Origin: Shewanella phaeophyticola
GTDB taxonomy: Bacteria; Pseudomonadota; Gammaproteobacteria; Enterobacterales; Shewanellaceae
Assembly (NCBI RefSeq): GCF_025398315.1
Contig: NZ_JAODOQ010000001.1
Span: 3,224,001 to 3,288,000, forward strand
Direction: 5' to 3'
Length of the DNA stretch: 64,000 nucleotides
In this document: piece after piece, positions 48,421 through 57,508 of the stretch
Numbering within the stretch: position 1 is the stretch's first letter
How the letters are laid out: every line of letters begins with the position of its first letter
Made by a program: the position numbers and the translations under genes
The notes under the pieces: model-generated
What the model was told of the DNA's origin: nothing
Seen by the model: only the letters and a program-made list of their open reading frames with translations
The model's database searches: none

Positions 48421-48605
48421 AACGAAAACGAAGCCAACGAAAACGAAGCTAACAACGAAAACGAAGCCACCCATTTCTTGAACACAACGAAAACGAAGCC
48501 ACCCATTTCTTGAACACAACGAAAACGAAGCCACCCATTTCTTGAACAAATAACGAAAACGAAGAAATAACGAAAACGAAGCCACCCATTTCTTGAACAA
48601 ATAAC
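48421..48605. repeat. Tandem/interspersed repeat array
   Basis: Units of 32 bases (AACGAAAACGAAGCCACCCA then TTTCTTGAACAC) are exact at 48454-48485 and 48486-48517, with longer variants at 48518-48551 and 48569-48603. Partial units of AACGAAAACGAAGCC lie at 48421-48453 and in between. On the minus strand the unit carries GTTATTTGTTCAAGAAATGG then GTGGC. Related units lie at 47270-47385 and, inverted, at 49827-49907. Frames across it encode a meaningless repeat and are not genes. Confidence 0.85.
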
Positions 48606-48790
48606 ATAACTCGTTTTCATGGCTTTGGCGAGGGTTACGAACGATGTGATCAACTCATCAATTTTTATCGATATGGCTAAAATATTATCGTTAAATGAGT
48701 GATTTATGGTCATCTAAGAAATTCAGCACAGCAGAAAATCTTGATATCAATCAAGTATAAGGAAGATGGCGGTTTTTCAAGAATTAATGC

Positions 48791-49765
48791 TTAAGCGCAC
48801 AACCAGCGCTGACAATTTGCAGCGCCTTGTCGTCGTTTTCGGTCTAAATGCTCACAGTATTCGGTTAATGCGGGTAATGCTCCTACAGCACCTTTAAATA
48901 ACGCACCAAATTCAGTGGTGATTTTAAGCCAATTCTCTGCGGGGATGTTGAGCCTATTCAGTATGTCCTGACTACTTGAACTAATGGCACCACGCTTATC
49001 TTCTCGAATAATTCGACCGGTATCTTCAACCAGTACAATGTAGTCTTTCACGCTGAACATGAGCCCGTTAGGCATATTGAGTCGCTCATTACCCACAAAC
49101 GGTAATAGCTCAGATGGTTGCTCGTCTCTCATTGCTGAATTTATTCGACGCTGAATACTGGTGTAATCTGAGGTTTCTGGAGTTGTTGCCATTTTGGCGC
49201 GGATAGGGTTTAAATCGACATAAGCCATACAGGCTAAAACTGCGGCTTCATCAAGCAAAGCCTGAGATTTAAATCTTCCTTCCCAGAATCTTCCGGTACA
49301 TTTATCTTCTTTGTTGGCCATTCTGGCGATGGGCTCACTGAGTGAGCGCATAAACCAACTGATATCAATTAAGCGCTTACGGTATTCAGTAATGCATTCA
49401 TTAACCGTTTGAAGCTCAAATGAGTTAAGGTCTTCTTTCAGGTATTTGTGTGTGAGTAACGTGCCCTTAAAGCCTTTGTGCCATTGAATGAGCACTTCTT
49501 TATCTGACCACTGTTTTGCTTTATCAGCATCGACTTTTATAACCACATGTAAGTGATTGCTCATCACGGCATAAGCACAGATATCAATGGCAAAGATAGT
49601 CGCTAATTCTAGAATCCGGGAGTCGACCCACTCACGGCGATGCTCAAAGTTCTCACCTGTTGAATTATCTATTCCACATAAGAATGCCTTACGCACTACA
49701 CGAGAACAGCAGTGGTAGTAAGGTGTATCTTCCAGGCTCACGATTGTCTGTCTTGGTCTGGCCAT
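48791..49765 (-). CDS. Y1-type (REP-associated/RAYT-like) transposase
   Basis: A 324-residue HUH-family protein. The metal-binding HUH motif is in AYAVMSNHLHVVIKVD (NHLHVVI at about residues 69-75). The Y1 Tyr is expected in ACMAYVDLNPIRA, with GRFWEGRFKSQALLDE just before, a signature of the RAYT/TnpA-REP group. A long C-terminal extension of about 120 residues is typical of large Shewanella members. These enzymes nick single-stranded DNA at REP hairpins. The start is MARPRQTIVSLED, with the usual TPYYHCCSRVVRKAFL. It is flanked on both sides by inverted related repeats. Confidence 0.85.
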   Translation of the reverse strand: MARPRQTIVSLEDTPYYHCCSRVVRKAFLCGIDNSTGENFEHRREWVDSRILELATIFAIDICAYAVMSNHLHVVIKVDADKAKQWSDKEVLIQWHKGFKGTLLTHKYLKEDLNSFELQTVNECITEYRKRLIDISWFMRSLSEPIARMANKEDKCTGRFWEGRFKSQALLDEAAVLACMAYVDLNPIRAKMATTPETSDYTSIQRRINSAMRDEQPSELLPFVGNERLNMPNGLMFSVKDYIVLVEDTGRIIREDKRGAISSSSQDILNRLNIPAENWLKITTEFGALFKGAVGALPALTEYCEHLDRKRRQGAANCQRWLCA

Positions 49766-49826
49766 CTTTAATTACCGTTTGGAAAGGGTAAATAAAGCGT
49801 AGTTCACTGTTTATTATTTCGCCAAC

Positions 49827-49907
49827 CATTATGGGTGGCCATGTTATTTGCCTGTTATTTTTTCATTATGGGTGGCCATGTTATTTTTCTAGGTGGCCAT
49901 GTTATTT
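49827..49907. repeat. Three-unit repeat upstream of the Y1 transposase
   Basis: GGTGGCCATGTTATTT occurs at 49833-49848, 49871-49886 and 49892-49907, with GTTATTTTTTCATTATGGGT then GGC between units. It resembles the array on the other side of the transposase gene (GTTATTTGTTCAAGAAATGG then GTGGC) in inverted orientation. It abuts the IS110 fragment. Confidence 0.75.
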
Positions 49908-50446
49908 TTTCAAGACAAAAACTTCGCGAGCAATATCAAGATCCTATCGTACAACGCAACATTGATTTAGACATGGCACTACTTGATTGTTATGCAAAGG
50001 AACTCGCACAGGTTGAATGGTTCATTGAAAAACAGGCCAAAAACCATAATCCCGTCTATTTAGAATTACTGAAAACAGTACCAGGTATTGGCAAGATTTT
50101 GTCACTGACAATCCTCTATGAAATCGGTGATATCAGTCGATTTGAGTCAGTACAAAAGTTTGCTTCATACTCTCGATTGGTCAAATGCAAAGCAGAATCA
50201 GCGGGTAAAACCTATGGCACCAATGGCAATAAAATCGGTAATGCTCATTTGAAATGGGCATTCTCAGAAGCAGCGGTGCTTTACCTGCGAGGCAATGACA
50301 AAGCACGTAACTACCTTAATCGATTACAAAAACGAATGAGTAAAGCAAAAGCGTTGTCTGCACTGGCACATAAGCTTGGCCGCTGCGTCTATTTCATGCT
50401 GAAGAACAAAACGGTGTTTGATGAACAACGATTCTTAAAAGGATAA
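49908..50446 (+). pseudogene. IS110-family transposase, C-terminal fragment
   Basis: About 178 residues of the IS110 C-terminal domain (transposase_20): VYLELLKTVPGIGKILSLTI, YEIGDISRFESVQKFASYSR, HLKWAFSEAAVLYLRG and the end FDEQRFLKG. The N-terminal DEDD catalytic domain is absent. The frame opens directly at the edge of the GGTGGCCATG repeat, so the 5' end was lost to a rearrangement at that point. It cannot transpose by itself. Confidence 0.85.
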
Positions 50447-50979
50447 GTCGCGCAATAAGGTGAGCTGAACGTCTAACTAGATACTCTTAAAAAGAGAAGC
50501 GAGCATGACCGTGAATGATGTGGCTAATGAAGCAATGACTTCTCACCATCATCACTATGCCAAATGCTATTTAAGCTACATCGCCTTGATTAGACACCTT
50601 ATTGGCGCGCATTAATGAATACAATCAACAAAGTCGTTTACACCCTAAATGAGCCTGAAACTAACTGTGCAAAAAGCACCTCTGACTTGAATAGTGCCAT
50701 CTTAGGGTTAACCGATAAATGTCTCGGCTTTGGCTTCCTGCGTCGCTCTACCTCCTAAATCCATTTAGTCGTAGTGCCCCTGACATTTCAAAGGAATGAA
50801 AAGCGTCAGGCAGCGATAAGATCGCACTAAGAGAGCCTCTATATGTGTTTGCTGTAAACGATGATTTGACAGCTAAATGACAGACGAAGTAGATGAATTT
50901 GTTGATTGATTTTAATTTGACAGCAAAAGCAGTCAAATAAGTTAGGCGCGCCTATTGACTGGCGGAAGGCTCATATGTG
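50447..50979. other. Accessory non-coding stretch with a MITE-like fragment
   Basis: This contains the presumed downstream end of the IS110 fragment. At about 50735-50773 is a degenerate copy of the 13.7-kb palindromic repeat core (GTCGCTCTACCTCC..TCCATTTAGTCGTA). The imperfect hairpin CCTGAC..GTCAGG follows at about 50779-50810. No convincing gene. Confidence 0.5.
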
Positions 50980-51564
50980 TTATAAGCACACGGCACCATT
51001 GCTAGGCTTACATTTGTTTAGCGATAAACTCTTTTCTATTTGTTCGGAGTATTCTAGTGCAGCTTGCATAATTAATGTCGTAACTCCAAATTCATGCTGC
51101 TCTTTATCAAAACACTCAACCAACATTTCTAATTGTGAATCGCTATAGTCTTTAGTACTCGATAATCTACGTAATTCTGCCGTTGAAAGGTTGGAAATAT
51201 ATTTTACCTGAACTTCAAATTCTTGGCTTTCGTCAAGTAGCGTTCTTACCATCATCGGCTTTTGTTCTAGTGTGCTGTGAGAAATATGAACATTGTAATT
51301 TCTAAGTATTTTTATTAAATGAAATATTGGATTTACTGATTTATATATTCGATATTCTGCCTTTGGTAAATTTGGATATACTTCTTTTATATACTCTTCA
51401 ATTCCAACAAACTCTGATAAGGCGGCTATAATATAGGCTGCATCCTTAGCATTATTACTTATCATTGATTTATCAGGTTTACCGCTCACTTTTACAAGCA
51501 TATAAATAACACCGCAAAAGCGATCATAAATGTCTATATATTGCTTTAGTACTTTCGGCGTTTT
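50980..51564 (-). pseudogene. HEPN-like protein of unknown function, 5'-truncated by an IS3 element
   Basis: The frame from ATG 51501 gives 173 residues, but it stays open upstream (KVLKQYIDIYDRFCGVIYM) right to the IS3 boundary near 51564. I infer the original N-terminus was cut off by the insertion. The helical centre contains HLIKILRNYNVHISHS, with R67-N-Y-N-V-H72 (numbered from the ATG), the R-N-x3-H form of the HEPN ribonuclease motif. No named family is certain. The gene is much more AT-rich than the core. The function (toxin or defence RNase) is only suggested by one motif. Confidence 0.45.
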
Positions 51565-51588
51565 TCAAGACAGTTGTCGCCTAAATTG

Positions 51589-52653
51589 TTAAGCAGCTTC
51601 TTTGTGTTGCTCTGGATTTAACTCCACAGCCCCTATGGGCTGCCAGTTTCGCTCTTCTTTTGACCATCGTTCTGGATGTTCATTTCTTTTTGTCTGATAC
51701 AACACTTTTCGCTTCGCCAGTATCTCTACATCAAGACCATCATGTCTCTGGTTTGGTGTCACAAACTTAATCCTGCTATGTCGATGCTCATTGTTGTACC
51801 AATAAACAAATTCTTTTACCCATTTACGCGCTTCATCTAACGACTTAAAACCTTCGCTAGGCCAACGTGGATGATACTTTACCGTTCTAAACAGTGATTC
51901 TGAGTACGGATTATCATTACTCACCCTTGGGCGACTTCGTGAGGTCACAACGCCTAAATCGTACATCTTAGCTCGCATCGTTAGGCTCTTCATGGGCGCG
52001 CCATTATCAGAGTGCAACACGACATCTTTCTTCAAGCATTTCTCTGCCCAAACGCTACGCTCTAGCAGTGCTGCTGCTTGCTCACCTGTTTCGCTGTAGT
52101 GAACTTCCCAACCGACGATTTTTCGACTGTAAATATCTTCAATCATGTACAGATAATAGTGTATTCCTATCACCGTTGTAGGCAGGTAACTGATATCCCA
52201 ACTCCACACTTCGTTCGCTTTTTTAGCCGTATAACTGGTTGGCTTTTTATGAACATTTCTCGGCTTAGCTTTGCCTCGGTGGTGCAGCATGTTTTTAGTA
52301 TGTAATACACGGTAAAAACTCGACTCCGAAGCAATATACTCACCTCTATCGGCGAGTATCGGGACAATTTGGCTTGGTGGTAATGAGGCAAACTCTTCAC
52401 TATTACACACATCAATCACGGCTTGTCTTTCAGCATGACTCAGTTTATTTCCAGGCTCTGGCCTCATTGCGGTTGGCCTTTTATCTGCGCTAATCTCACC
52501 GCCTATTCGCCAACGCTGTAAGGTTCTACTTGATAATCCAATCACGTCACAGGCCTTATCTTGTCTCGCGCCTGATGCTACTGCTGTACTGACCCACTGC
52601 GCGTGCTTCTGCCTATCGGTCAGCGAAATCAGTCTTCCTCTTTTTCCTTCCAA
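51589..52653 (-). CDS. IS3-family transposase OrfB (DDE integrase)
   Basis: A 354-residue protein. An N-terminal helical HTH_21-like part (RQKHAQWVSTAVASG, FYRVLHTKNMLHHRG) is followed by the rve integrase core. The first catalytic Asp is in EVWSWDISYLPT, the second Asp in VVLHSDNGAPMKS, and the Glu in NDNPYSESLFRTVKYHP, then EFVYWYNNEHRHSRIKF. All three DDE residues are present, so it is probably active. The TTG start (MEGKRG) lies inside the orfA end; OrfB is in the -1 frame relative to OrfA, with a slippery A AAA AAG just upstream. Confidence 0.9.
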   Translation of the reverse strand: MEGKRGRLISLTDRQKHAQWVSTAVASGARQDKACDVIGLSSRTLQRWRIGGEISADKRPTAMRPEPGNKLSHAERQAVIDVCNSEEFASLPPSQIVPILADRGEYIASESSFYRVLHTKNMLHHRGKAKPRNVHKKPTSYTAKKANEVWSWDISYLPTTVIGIHYYLYMIEDIYSRKIVGWEVHYSETGEQAAALLERSVWAEKCLKKDVVLHSDNGAPMKSLTMRAKMYDLGVVTSRSRPRVSNDNPYSESLFRTVKYHPRWPSEGFKSLDEARKWVKEFVYWYNNEHRHSRIKFVTPNQRHDGLDVEILAKRKVLYQTKRNEHPERWSKEERNWQPIGAVELNPEQHKEAA

Positions 52654-53129
52654 TAGGCATCGAACTTTTTTCCGAGTACGAGTAAAGCAGCCGCTTCCGC
52701 TAACGCTTTATCCTTTCTACGTAACTCACGTTCTAGCTCGTTAATGCGTTTTTTGTCAGTCTTTTGTCCAGGTGTTGTCTTGGCTTTACTTGTCAGTGTT
52801 GTGCTTGTATTACCGGCAATGCAAGCTTGCTTCCATCCGTTGACTTGCTCAGGATATAACCCCTTAGCTCGGCAATATTCACTTAACTCAACTGCCGACA
52901 GAGAGGCTGTTTCCAATACCACTGAAAACTTTTCTTCACTTGACCACTTATCCGATGAACTGACTTTTGACACGTTTAACCCTGAGGTATTAAATTGCTT
53001 TTGCCAACTATACAGGGTTGAGAGATTAATGCCTTCTTGCTCTGCAAACTTACGAACCGACAAACCACTTTGACTAAACTTGTTTAATATAGCTTCTTTA
53101 AATTGACCTGAATGCCTTTGATAATTCAC
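52629..53129 (-). CDS. IS3-family transposase OrfA (HTH protein)
   Basis: A 166-residue protein. There are two HTH-like segments: SGLSVRKFAEQEGINLSTLYSWQKQF (about 19-45) and SAVELSEYCRAKGLYPEQVNGWKQ. A C-terminal Lys/Glu coiled coil (KRINELERELRRKDKALAEAAALLVLGKKFDAYW) follows. It binds the IS ends. The stop codon lies 24 bases inside OrfB, and the slippery heptamer A AAA AAG at 52665-52671 in GKK should give an OrfAB fusion by -1 frameshifting. Confidence 0.9.
   Translation of the reverse strand: MNYQRHSGQFKEAILNKFSQSGLSVRKFAEQEGINLSTLYSWQKQFNTSGLNVSKVSSSDKWSSEEKFSVVLETASLSAVELSEYCRAKGLYPEQVNGWKQACIAGNTSTTLTSKAKTTPGQKTDKKRINELERELRRKDKALAEAAALLVLGKKFDAYWKEKEED
52665..52671 (-). promoter_or_regulatory. 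Programmed -1 frameshift slippery site
   Basis: Coding-strand heptamer A AAA AAG in the OrfA frame (codons GGA AAA AAG), a few codons before the OrfA stop. OrfB reads in the -1 frame here. This is the classic IS3-family arrangement. Confidence 0.7.
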
Positions 53130-53191
53130 TTGCTGTAACTTACCGCTCCCTGTTTATTTGTAAATTAATTGAGGCGACAACTATCCTGACA

Positions 53192-53857
53192 CAGGGGGCT
53201 TTGCTGGGTTCAGGAATTATTAAATATCCGGATTCCACCTTCGTATGTTGTTCAAAATCTATGCGCAAACGAAACTCCAGATTAGTGCTTATAACGCTTA
53301 TTGAAGGGCAAATGAAAATTAAAGTCGCCCTTTAACTTATTGATTAATAACATCCTACATTTACTATCTTATTGTTGTAAAGCAGTTTTCTTTGACGTCA
53401 CTTACAAATAAAAGCGGGCTTGCGCGTTAAAAGTGGACTCTATATTCGCTAAAAAATTATAATTCATTAATTTCAATGCATTAAGAAAACCTCTATTTAT
53501 TTTTAGTACAACTTTAGCTTGATTATTAGCCGATTTAGCTTGGGAAGTTACTAAACACCATTACAACACCTGTAAAGCTTGCCACCCCTTATTATCCTTT
53601 AGGTAAACCAAGAATTTTCGTAAATAGGTTTCAATGAAACAGCCCAAATTCAACTTTGAACTTGAGGCCGTTGAAGAATTTTTCCAAAAGAATACGTGAG
53701 CTGGCCAACGCATGCACCTCACTAAACTATTCTTTAAAACTTGCTGATAAGACAAACATTGACAGCTTCATCATGGTGGTTTGCGAGCCGACCGTCCGAC
53801 CCATGGACGGGTCGGTCGAGCTACATGGATGTACTCGCGCGTGTCGGTAAGTGAATG
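53192..53857. other. Non-coding stretch after the IS3 element
   Basis: About 660 bases of AT-rich sequence with no convincing gene. A minus-strand frame at about 53192-53330 (ending EPSKAP at the IS border) might be the lost upstream part of the truncated HEPN-like gene, but it is short and I cannot confirm it. A GC-rich hairpin CCGACCC / GGGTCGG lies at 53797-53816. Confidence 0.4.
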
Positions 53858-53978
53858 CCATGTTGAAGCCAAATAAAACCTTACAGTTACATGCTTTGCA
53901 ATGGGCGAAGCGCCACGACGTTAGTGGTCGCATGCCATAAAAAAGAGTCCCGGCTCAAAGTAATGCCGGGACAACGTG
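53858..53978. repeat. Dispersed intergenic repeat, copy B
   Basis: Reads CCATGTTGAAGCCAAATAAA, then TTACAGTTACATGCTTTGCA, GCGAAGCGCCACGACGTTAG and the hairpin CCCGGCTCAAAGTAATGCCGGG (arms CCCGGC / GCCGGG). It is a close direct copy of 47022-47175. Confidence 0.8.
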
Positions 53979-54011
53979 AGGGGGTGTATTTAACCTTTTG
54001 CCATAAACTAG

Positions 54012-54923
54012 TTAAAACGGGGCAAAACTATCCAGTGCAGCCGTTGGTGTTGTCCAACGTTCGCTTGCATCTATGGCTGGTCGCTTAGCGTCTTGTGGTG
54101 GTATTTGGCCTCGGTCGCCATATAGCCACAACACAAAGTTAGTGCGCTCGCCACTTGTTATTGGCTGAGCAGCATGAACCACATTGCCACGGTGGATCAT
54201 CGCAGAACCTGGTTTAAAGGTTAAGCTATGTTTTTGCCCTGAAGCCAAATCAAAAAAGTCGACTGCAGAACCGGTAAAGGCTTCGTCTGGCAAATTTAAG
54301 TTAATGTTTAATGTGACCGCCGATGCATCCGTATGAGGACGAATAGAGCTGTCAGTATTTGGCTGATAATGAATCGAAAAACCAAATGTTTGCGTGTCGT
54401 ACCCAATAATTTCAGGAAATAGCATCCGCGCGATTGGGCGCATATAGGTATTTAACATTTCACGATAAAATGCTTGGAAATTTGGTGCGGCAAGGTAGCC
54501 TTCTGAGCGGCTGTCGAGCATAGCACCACGGCGATTAAGCACAATGCCATAAGGTGGACGCAATGGAATTTGTGCATCCCATACGCGCTCTAAATATTCA
54601 CGCAAATCCGCTAGGCGCTCAGGGTCGAAAAACTGCAACTCAAATACACCAGGTGCCACTTCTTGCAGCAGCTCTTTAACTGCCACTTCTTTACTTGGGT
54701 CTTGCCATGCTTGAGTGACCGCATCACGTAAACGTTTATCAAGTAATGAACTGTCGAGTGTAAGTAAGTTATCTTGCTCGGTTTGTTGCCACTCGTTCCA
54801 GGCATCACTGAACAACGCTTTATGGGTATGCCAAAACTGATGTACTGATGGATCGCGGCGTAACATGGCTTCTCTTGACGGTAATGCAATGGCACGCGCT
54901 TGCTGTAATTGATTAAATGACAT
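54012..54923 (-). CDS. 2-oxoglutarate/Fe(II)-dependent oxygenase family protein
   Basis: About 303 residues. The double-stranded beta-helix core has the HxD motif in IRPHTDASAVTLNINLN, the second His in MIHRGNVVHAAQPI, and the Arg for 2-oxoglutarate in SGERTNFVLWLYG. An N-terminal helical part of about 110 residues precedes it. Such enzymes hydroxylate or demethylate a substrate with O2 and 2-oxoglutarate; the closest style is the prolyl-hydroxylase-like P4Hc group. The start MSFNQLQQ (54921-54923) is preferred to the Met four codons upstream. Neighbours do not suggest a substrate. Confidence 0.85.
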   Translation of the reverse strand: MSFNQLQQARAIALPSREAMLRRDPSVHQFWHTHKALFSDAWNEWQQTEQDNLLTLDSSLLDKRLRDAVTQAWQDPSKEVAVKELLQEVAPGVFELQFFDPERLADLREYLERVWDAQIPLRPPYGIVLNRRGAMLDSRSEGYLAAPNFQAFYREMLNTYMRPIARMLFPEIIGYDTQTFGFSIHYQPNTDSSIRPHTDASAVTLNINLNLPDEAFTGSAVDFFDLASGQKHSLTFKPGSAMIHRGNVVHAAQPITSGERTNFVLWLYGDRGQIPPQDAKRPAIDASERWTTPTAALDSFAPF

Positions 54924-55432
54924 AATGAGTAACACTCCTATTCTGTGGCTCGGTGATCACTATCACCTTGCGAGGAGCTCAATTTATTACATCTATTTAC
55001 ATGAATAAATAACACGCACAAGCAAACAGAATTAAGATTTTATTTATAATAGCGTAAATAAAGGCCTTAGTTTTAACTGTTTTTCTAGCTCGAACTCCAT
55101 TACTCATGAGCATTCAGGGTATTAACTACTAGCAGAGACAATGCGTCAAATGCACGGTGAACAGGCTCAAATAACCCAATAATATTGTCGAAATCAGGAT
55201 TAGCCAGAATTGTGCCTGTGAGTAATTAACCACATCACAGTAAATTTGGGGTATCTATACCCAATCAGGATAAATAGGCGATCAAAGATTGCGTAGAAAA
55301 TCGCTTAGAATAAGGCAGATATTGCAGCGTGCGTGTTCTACCTTCAACATTTCTAACGACGTTAAAAGCGGTTTTAACCAGCAAGAATGATCACATTTTT
55401 GTGCTGATTATTGATTAGTATAAATGCGCTTG
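54924..55432. other. Intergenic region
   Basis: About 510 bases with no supportable gene. They contain the promoter of the oxygenase gene. AT-rich; I see no RNA gene or clear repeat. Confidence 0.35.
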
Positions 55433-55736
55433 CTAGCCGGCAGGAGTCAATAGCCTCATCCACTCATCCGTATTCGCTAAAATGAATGTTTTTATCTGGT
55501 TATCTGTAAACGTTAACTCAATGGCATCAGTAGAGAGAGGTAAAATCCCAGCACCTTTGGCCATAGATTTTTTAACCTTGATGATGTGAGAGAGTTCAAA
55601 TGTGTATGAGTACAAGGCCAAGCTGTTTATTGTATGGTTCGAAATTGATATGTGATGTGGTCAGAGTGAGTTTACCATCTGACTTAGCAACCCCAGCTTG
55701 TAGTGTTGCTGTAACAGACTTAATTAGATTTTCCAT
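55433..55736 (-). pseudogene. GRAM/PH-like domain protein (one-base frameshift)
   Basis: ATG 55734-55736 has a strong GAGGAGG ribosome binding site and begins MENLIKSVTATLQAGVAKSD, then GKLTLTTSHINFEPYNKQ. The frame breaks near 55620 and the other frame continues LYSYTFELSHIIKVKKS, GILPLSTDAIELTF and IKTFILANTDEWMRLL. The series of beta strands with a final helix is like a single GRAM/PH domain of about 100 residues, which in small bacterial proteins binds lipids or acts as a cytosolic module. Exact ligand unknown. A single-base deletion explains the break. Confidence 0.65.
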
Positions 55737-55811
55737 GTCATCCTCCTCAAAGCGCTAAAGCTTGATGTGTTTGCGCTTCTCACAAAGCTTCTGTTTTAAC
55801 TTAAACCCGCA

Positions 55812-56511
55812 TTAAATTCTGACACACCTCACCGAAAACATATACTCTTTTGAGCTGGTCGCACGGCGGATTTCAGTTTTATGCGCATTCCACCACGAGT
55901 ATGCAAGTGTGCGAATAATAGCTTGGTTATCGGTTGCACTGGTTGCGGTCAAAACTCGGTGTACGCCCCCTGTGTAATGTAAAATCCGTTCCATTTAACG
56001 CCTGCAGGTCTTGCAAAAAACTGCTGCTTATTAACTAGTGCTGGTTCGAATTTAGTCAATAGCCCATCAGCTTGAACCTCTTTTAACTGTAAACCAATAT
56101 GTTGCTCACCGCCGCGCCAGCCGTTTTTGTGCACCTCTGCTTCAGGCATGCCTAAGGTGCGCTCTAGGACTTTCCAATCTTCATCGGTGGCAACTCGCCA
56201 GCCCGCAGGGCAAGGTTTCGTTCATCTGACACATCATGCCAGTTGTACAAGCGGCCGTATGTTAATAGGTTTGCCGCATCATTATTTAGCACTGCGCCCG
56301 AGCGCACCGCTGAACCATCTTGAAACTGAGTACTGCGAAGGTTTTCAGCAAGCCAAACTTGATCGCCAATACTCACAGTGAGGTACACATTACCTTCTCT
56401 GTCTTGAACAGTATTGTCGAGTTTATGTAACTCGCTGTTGATACCGCTGGCCGATGCCGCTGTTGATGCCATGACCATGCATGCTCCTATCGATAAGATG
56501 AGTTGTTTCAT
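55812..56511 (-). pseudogene. FISUMP-domain secreted protein (two frameshifts)
   Basis: A signal peptide (MKQLILSIGACMVMASTAASA) is followed by the FISUMP (Fib_succ_major) pattern: NTVQDREGNVYLTVSIGDQVWLAENLR, LLTYGRLYNWHDVSDERN, then in the second frame PCPAGWRVATDEDWKVLE and GWRGGEQHIGLQLK. The third frame has WTATSATDNQAIIRTLAYSW and the end EYMFSVRCVRI. One C is missing near 56214 and one G near 55950; both are homopolymer losses. The restored protein has about 232 residues. The family was first seen in Fibrobacter surface proteins; function unknown. Confidence 0.75.
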
Positions 56512-56605
56512 AATGAGTCCCCTGCATTACCTTTAAGCAAACAACTTTAGCGCTCAAATCAGTATCAAACTAGGCGATATACTGTCTAAAACATGCCTAT
56601 TTGTA

Positions 56606-57508
56606 TCAATGTGCGATTTTAGCTTCTAACTCGAGTAAGGGGGTTGAATGACTCCATTGCTTAGGCGACTTGCCATACATACGCTTAAATTCTCGACTAA
56701 ATTGCGACGAGCTGACATAACCTACCTTCATAGCAGCTTCACTGACATTCATACCGGTGGCGATTCTCATGGCGGCATTGTTAAGGCGCATCGATTTCAT
56801 AAATTGAATAGGCGACATTCTGGTGGCTTGTTTAAATTTACGATGAAAAACCGCCCGGCTCATGCCCACTAACGAGGCTAAATTATCTATGGTGACATTT
56901 TTATCCAGGTTAACAGATAAATAATCAATAGAGCGCGCAATCTCATTACCCACACCAAACGCCCGTCTGGCTGAAATCCCTGCGTCCCCTTTTAATACGG
57001 CGAAGTACAGCTCTCGCAATCGGCTTTCGCCTAGTATTGAGGCATCCGAGGTGCCATCGAGTTGCAATAGTCTCAGTAACGCATCCGCAAAGGCGTCATC
57101 CCAGTTTGCAAGAGAAAGCCCTTGTGGCTGTGTGCTGCTTTTAGGTTGTTTAATGGTACCAATGGTATTTTCCATTTCGATAGCAAGCTCTGTCATTACT
57201 TTAGTATTCAGTGAGATGTAAACACCCAGTAGTGGCTCATCGACTGAGGCTTCTGGCGTGCCTGCCTCTACGGGCAAAGAAACGGTGCAACACATGTACT
57301 GGCTGTTGTCGTAGATATACCTTTCGCCTTCAAGAATCGCCTCTTTTTTGCCATTCAAAATGACGATGATGGTGGGATCATAAACCGCTGGCGAGCATGG
57401 AATGGCCTGAGTGACCCTGAACAAACTCACCCCCTTTATACTGGTTTCAATCATACCCTCACCAGTAATGCGTTTTTCGACTAACTGCTTTATTTTTTGT
57501 CTCATCAC
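56606..57508 (-). CDS. AraC-family transcriptional regulator
   Basis: A 300-residue protein. An N-terminal AraC_N domain (VSLFRVTQAIPCSPAVYDPTIIVILNGKKEAILEGERYIYD, YMCCTVSLPVEAGTPEAS) is followed by a C-terminal double HTH (about 195-290, VTIDNLASLVGMSRAVFHRKFKQ, SPIQFMKSMRL, VSEAAMKVGYVSSSQFSREFKRMYGKSP). The AraC_N/HTH_18 layout is typical of regulators of short-chain dehydrogenases and efflux genes. It diverges from the SDR gene across about 170 bases, so that gene is the likely target. Confidence 0.9.
   Translation of the reverse strand: MMRQKIKQLVEKRITGEGMIETSIKGVSLFRVTQAIPCSPAVYDPTIIVILNGKKEAILEGERYIYDNSQYMCCTVSLPVEAGTPEASVDEPLLGVYISLNTKVMTELAIEMENTIGTIKQPKSSTQPQGLSLANWDDAFADALLRLLQLDGTSDASILGESRLRELYFAVLKGDAGISARRAFGVGNEIARSIDYLSVNLDKNVTIDNLASLVGMSRAVFHRKFKQATRMSPIQFMKSMRLNNAAMRIATGMNVSEAAMKVGYVSSSQFSREFKRMYGKSPKQWSHSTPLLELEAKIAH

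Larger units (their letters stand above)
51563..53191 (-). mobile_element. IS3-family insertion sequence
   Basis: Imperfect terminal inverted repeats, TCAAGACAGTTGTCGCCT at the left (51565-51582) and, inverted, TCAGGATAGTTGTCGCCT at the right (53172-53190), enclose orfA and orfB on the minus strand. Length about 1.63 kb. I could not see an unambiguous target-site duplication. It separates the HEPN-like ORF from whatever lay upstream of it. Confidence 0.85.

Noticed and set aside
48421..48605. Possible CRISPR array.
   Set aside because: Units are directly adjacent or only partly separated, there are no unique spacers of constant length, and no cas genes are near.
48280..48713. Frames encoding repeated FKKWVASFS / CSRNGWLRFR peptides.
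   Set aside because: They are translations of the tandem array and shift frame between units; no start signal or domain.
53561..53933. Several short frames of about 65 codons on both strands.
   Set aside because: They lie in repeat-derived sequence, have no ribosome binding sites and no family-like segments.
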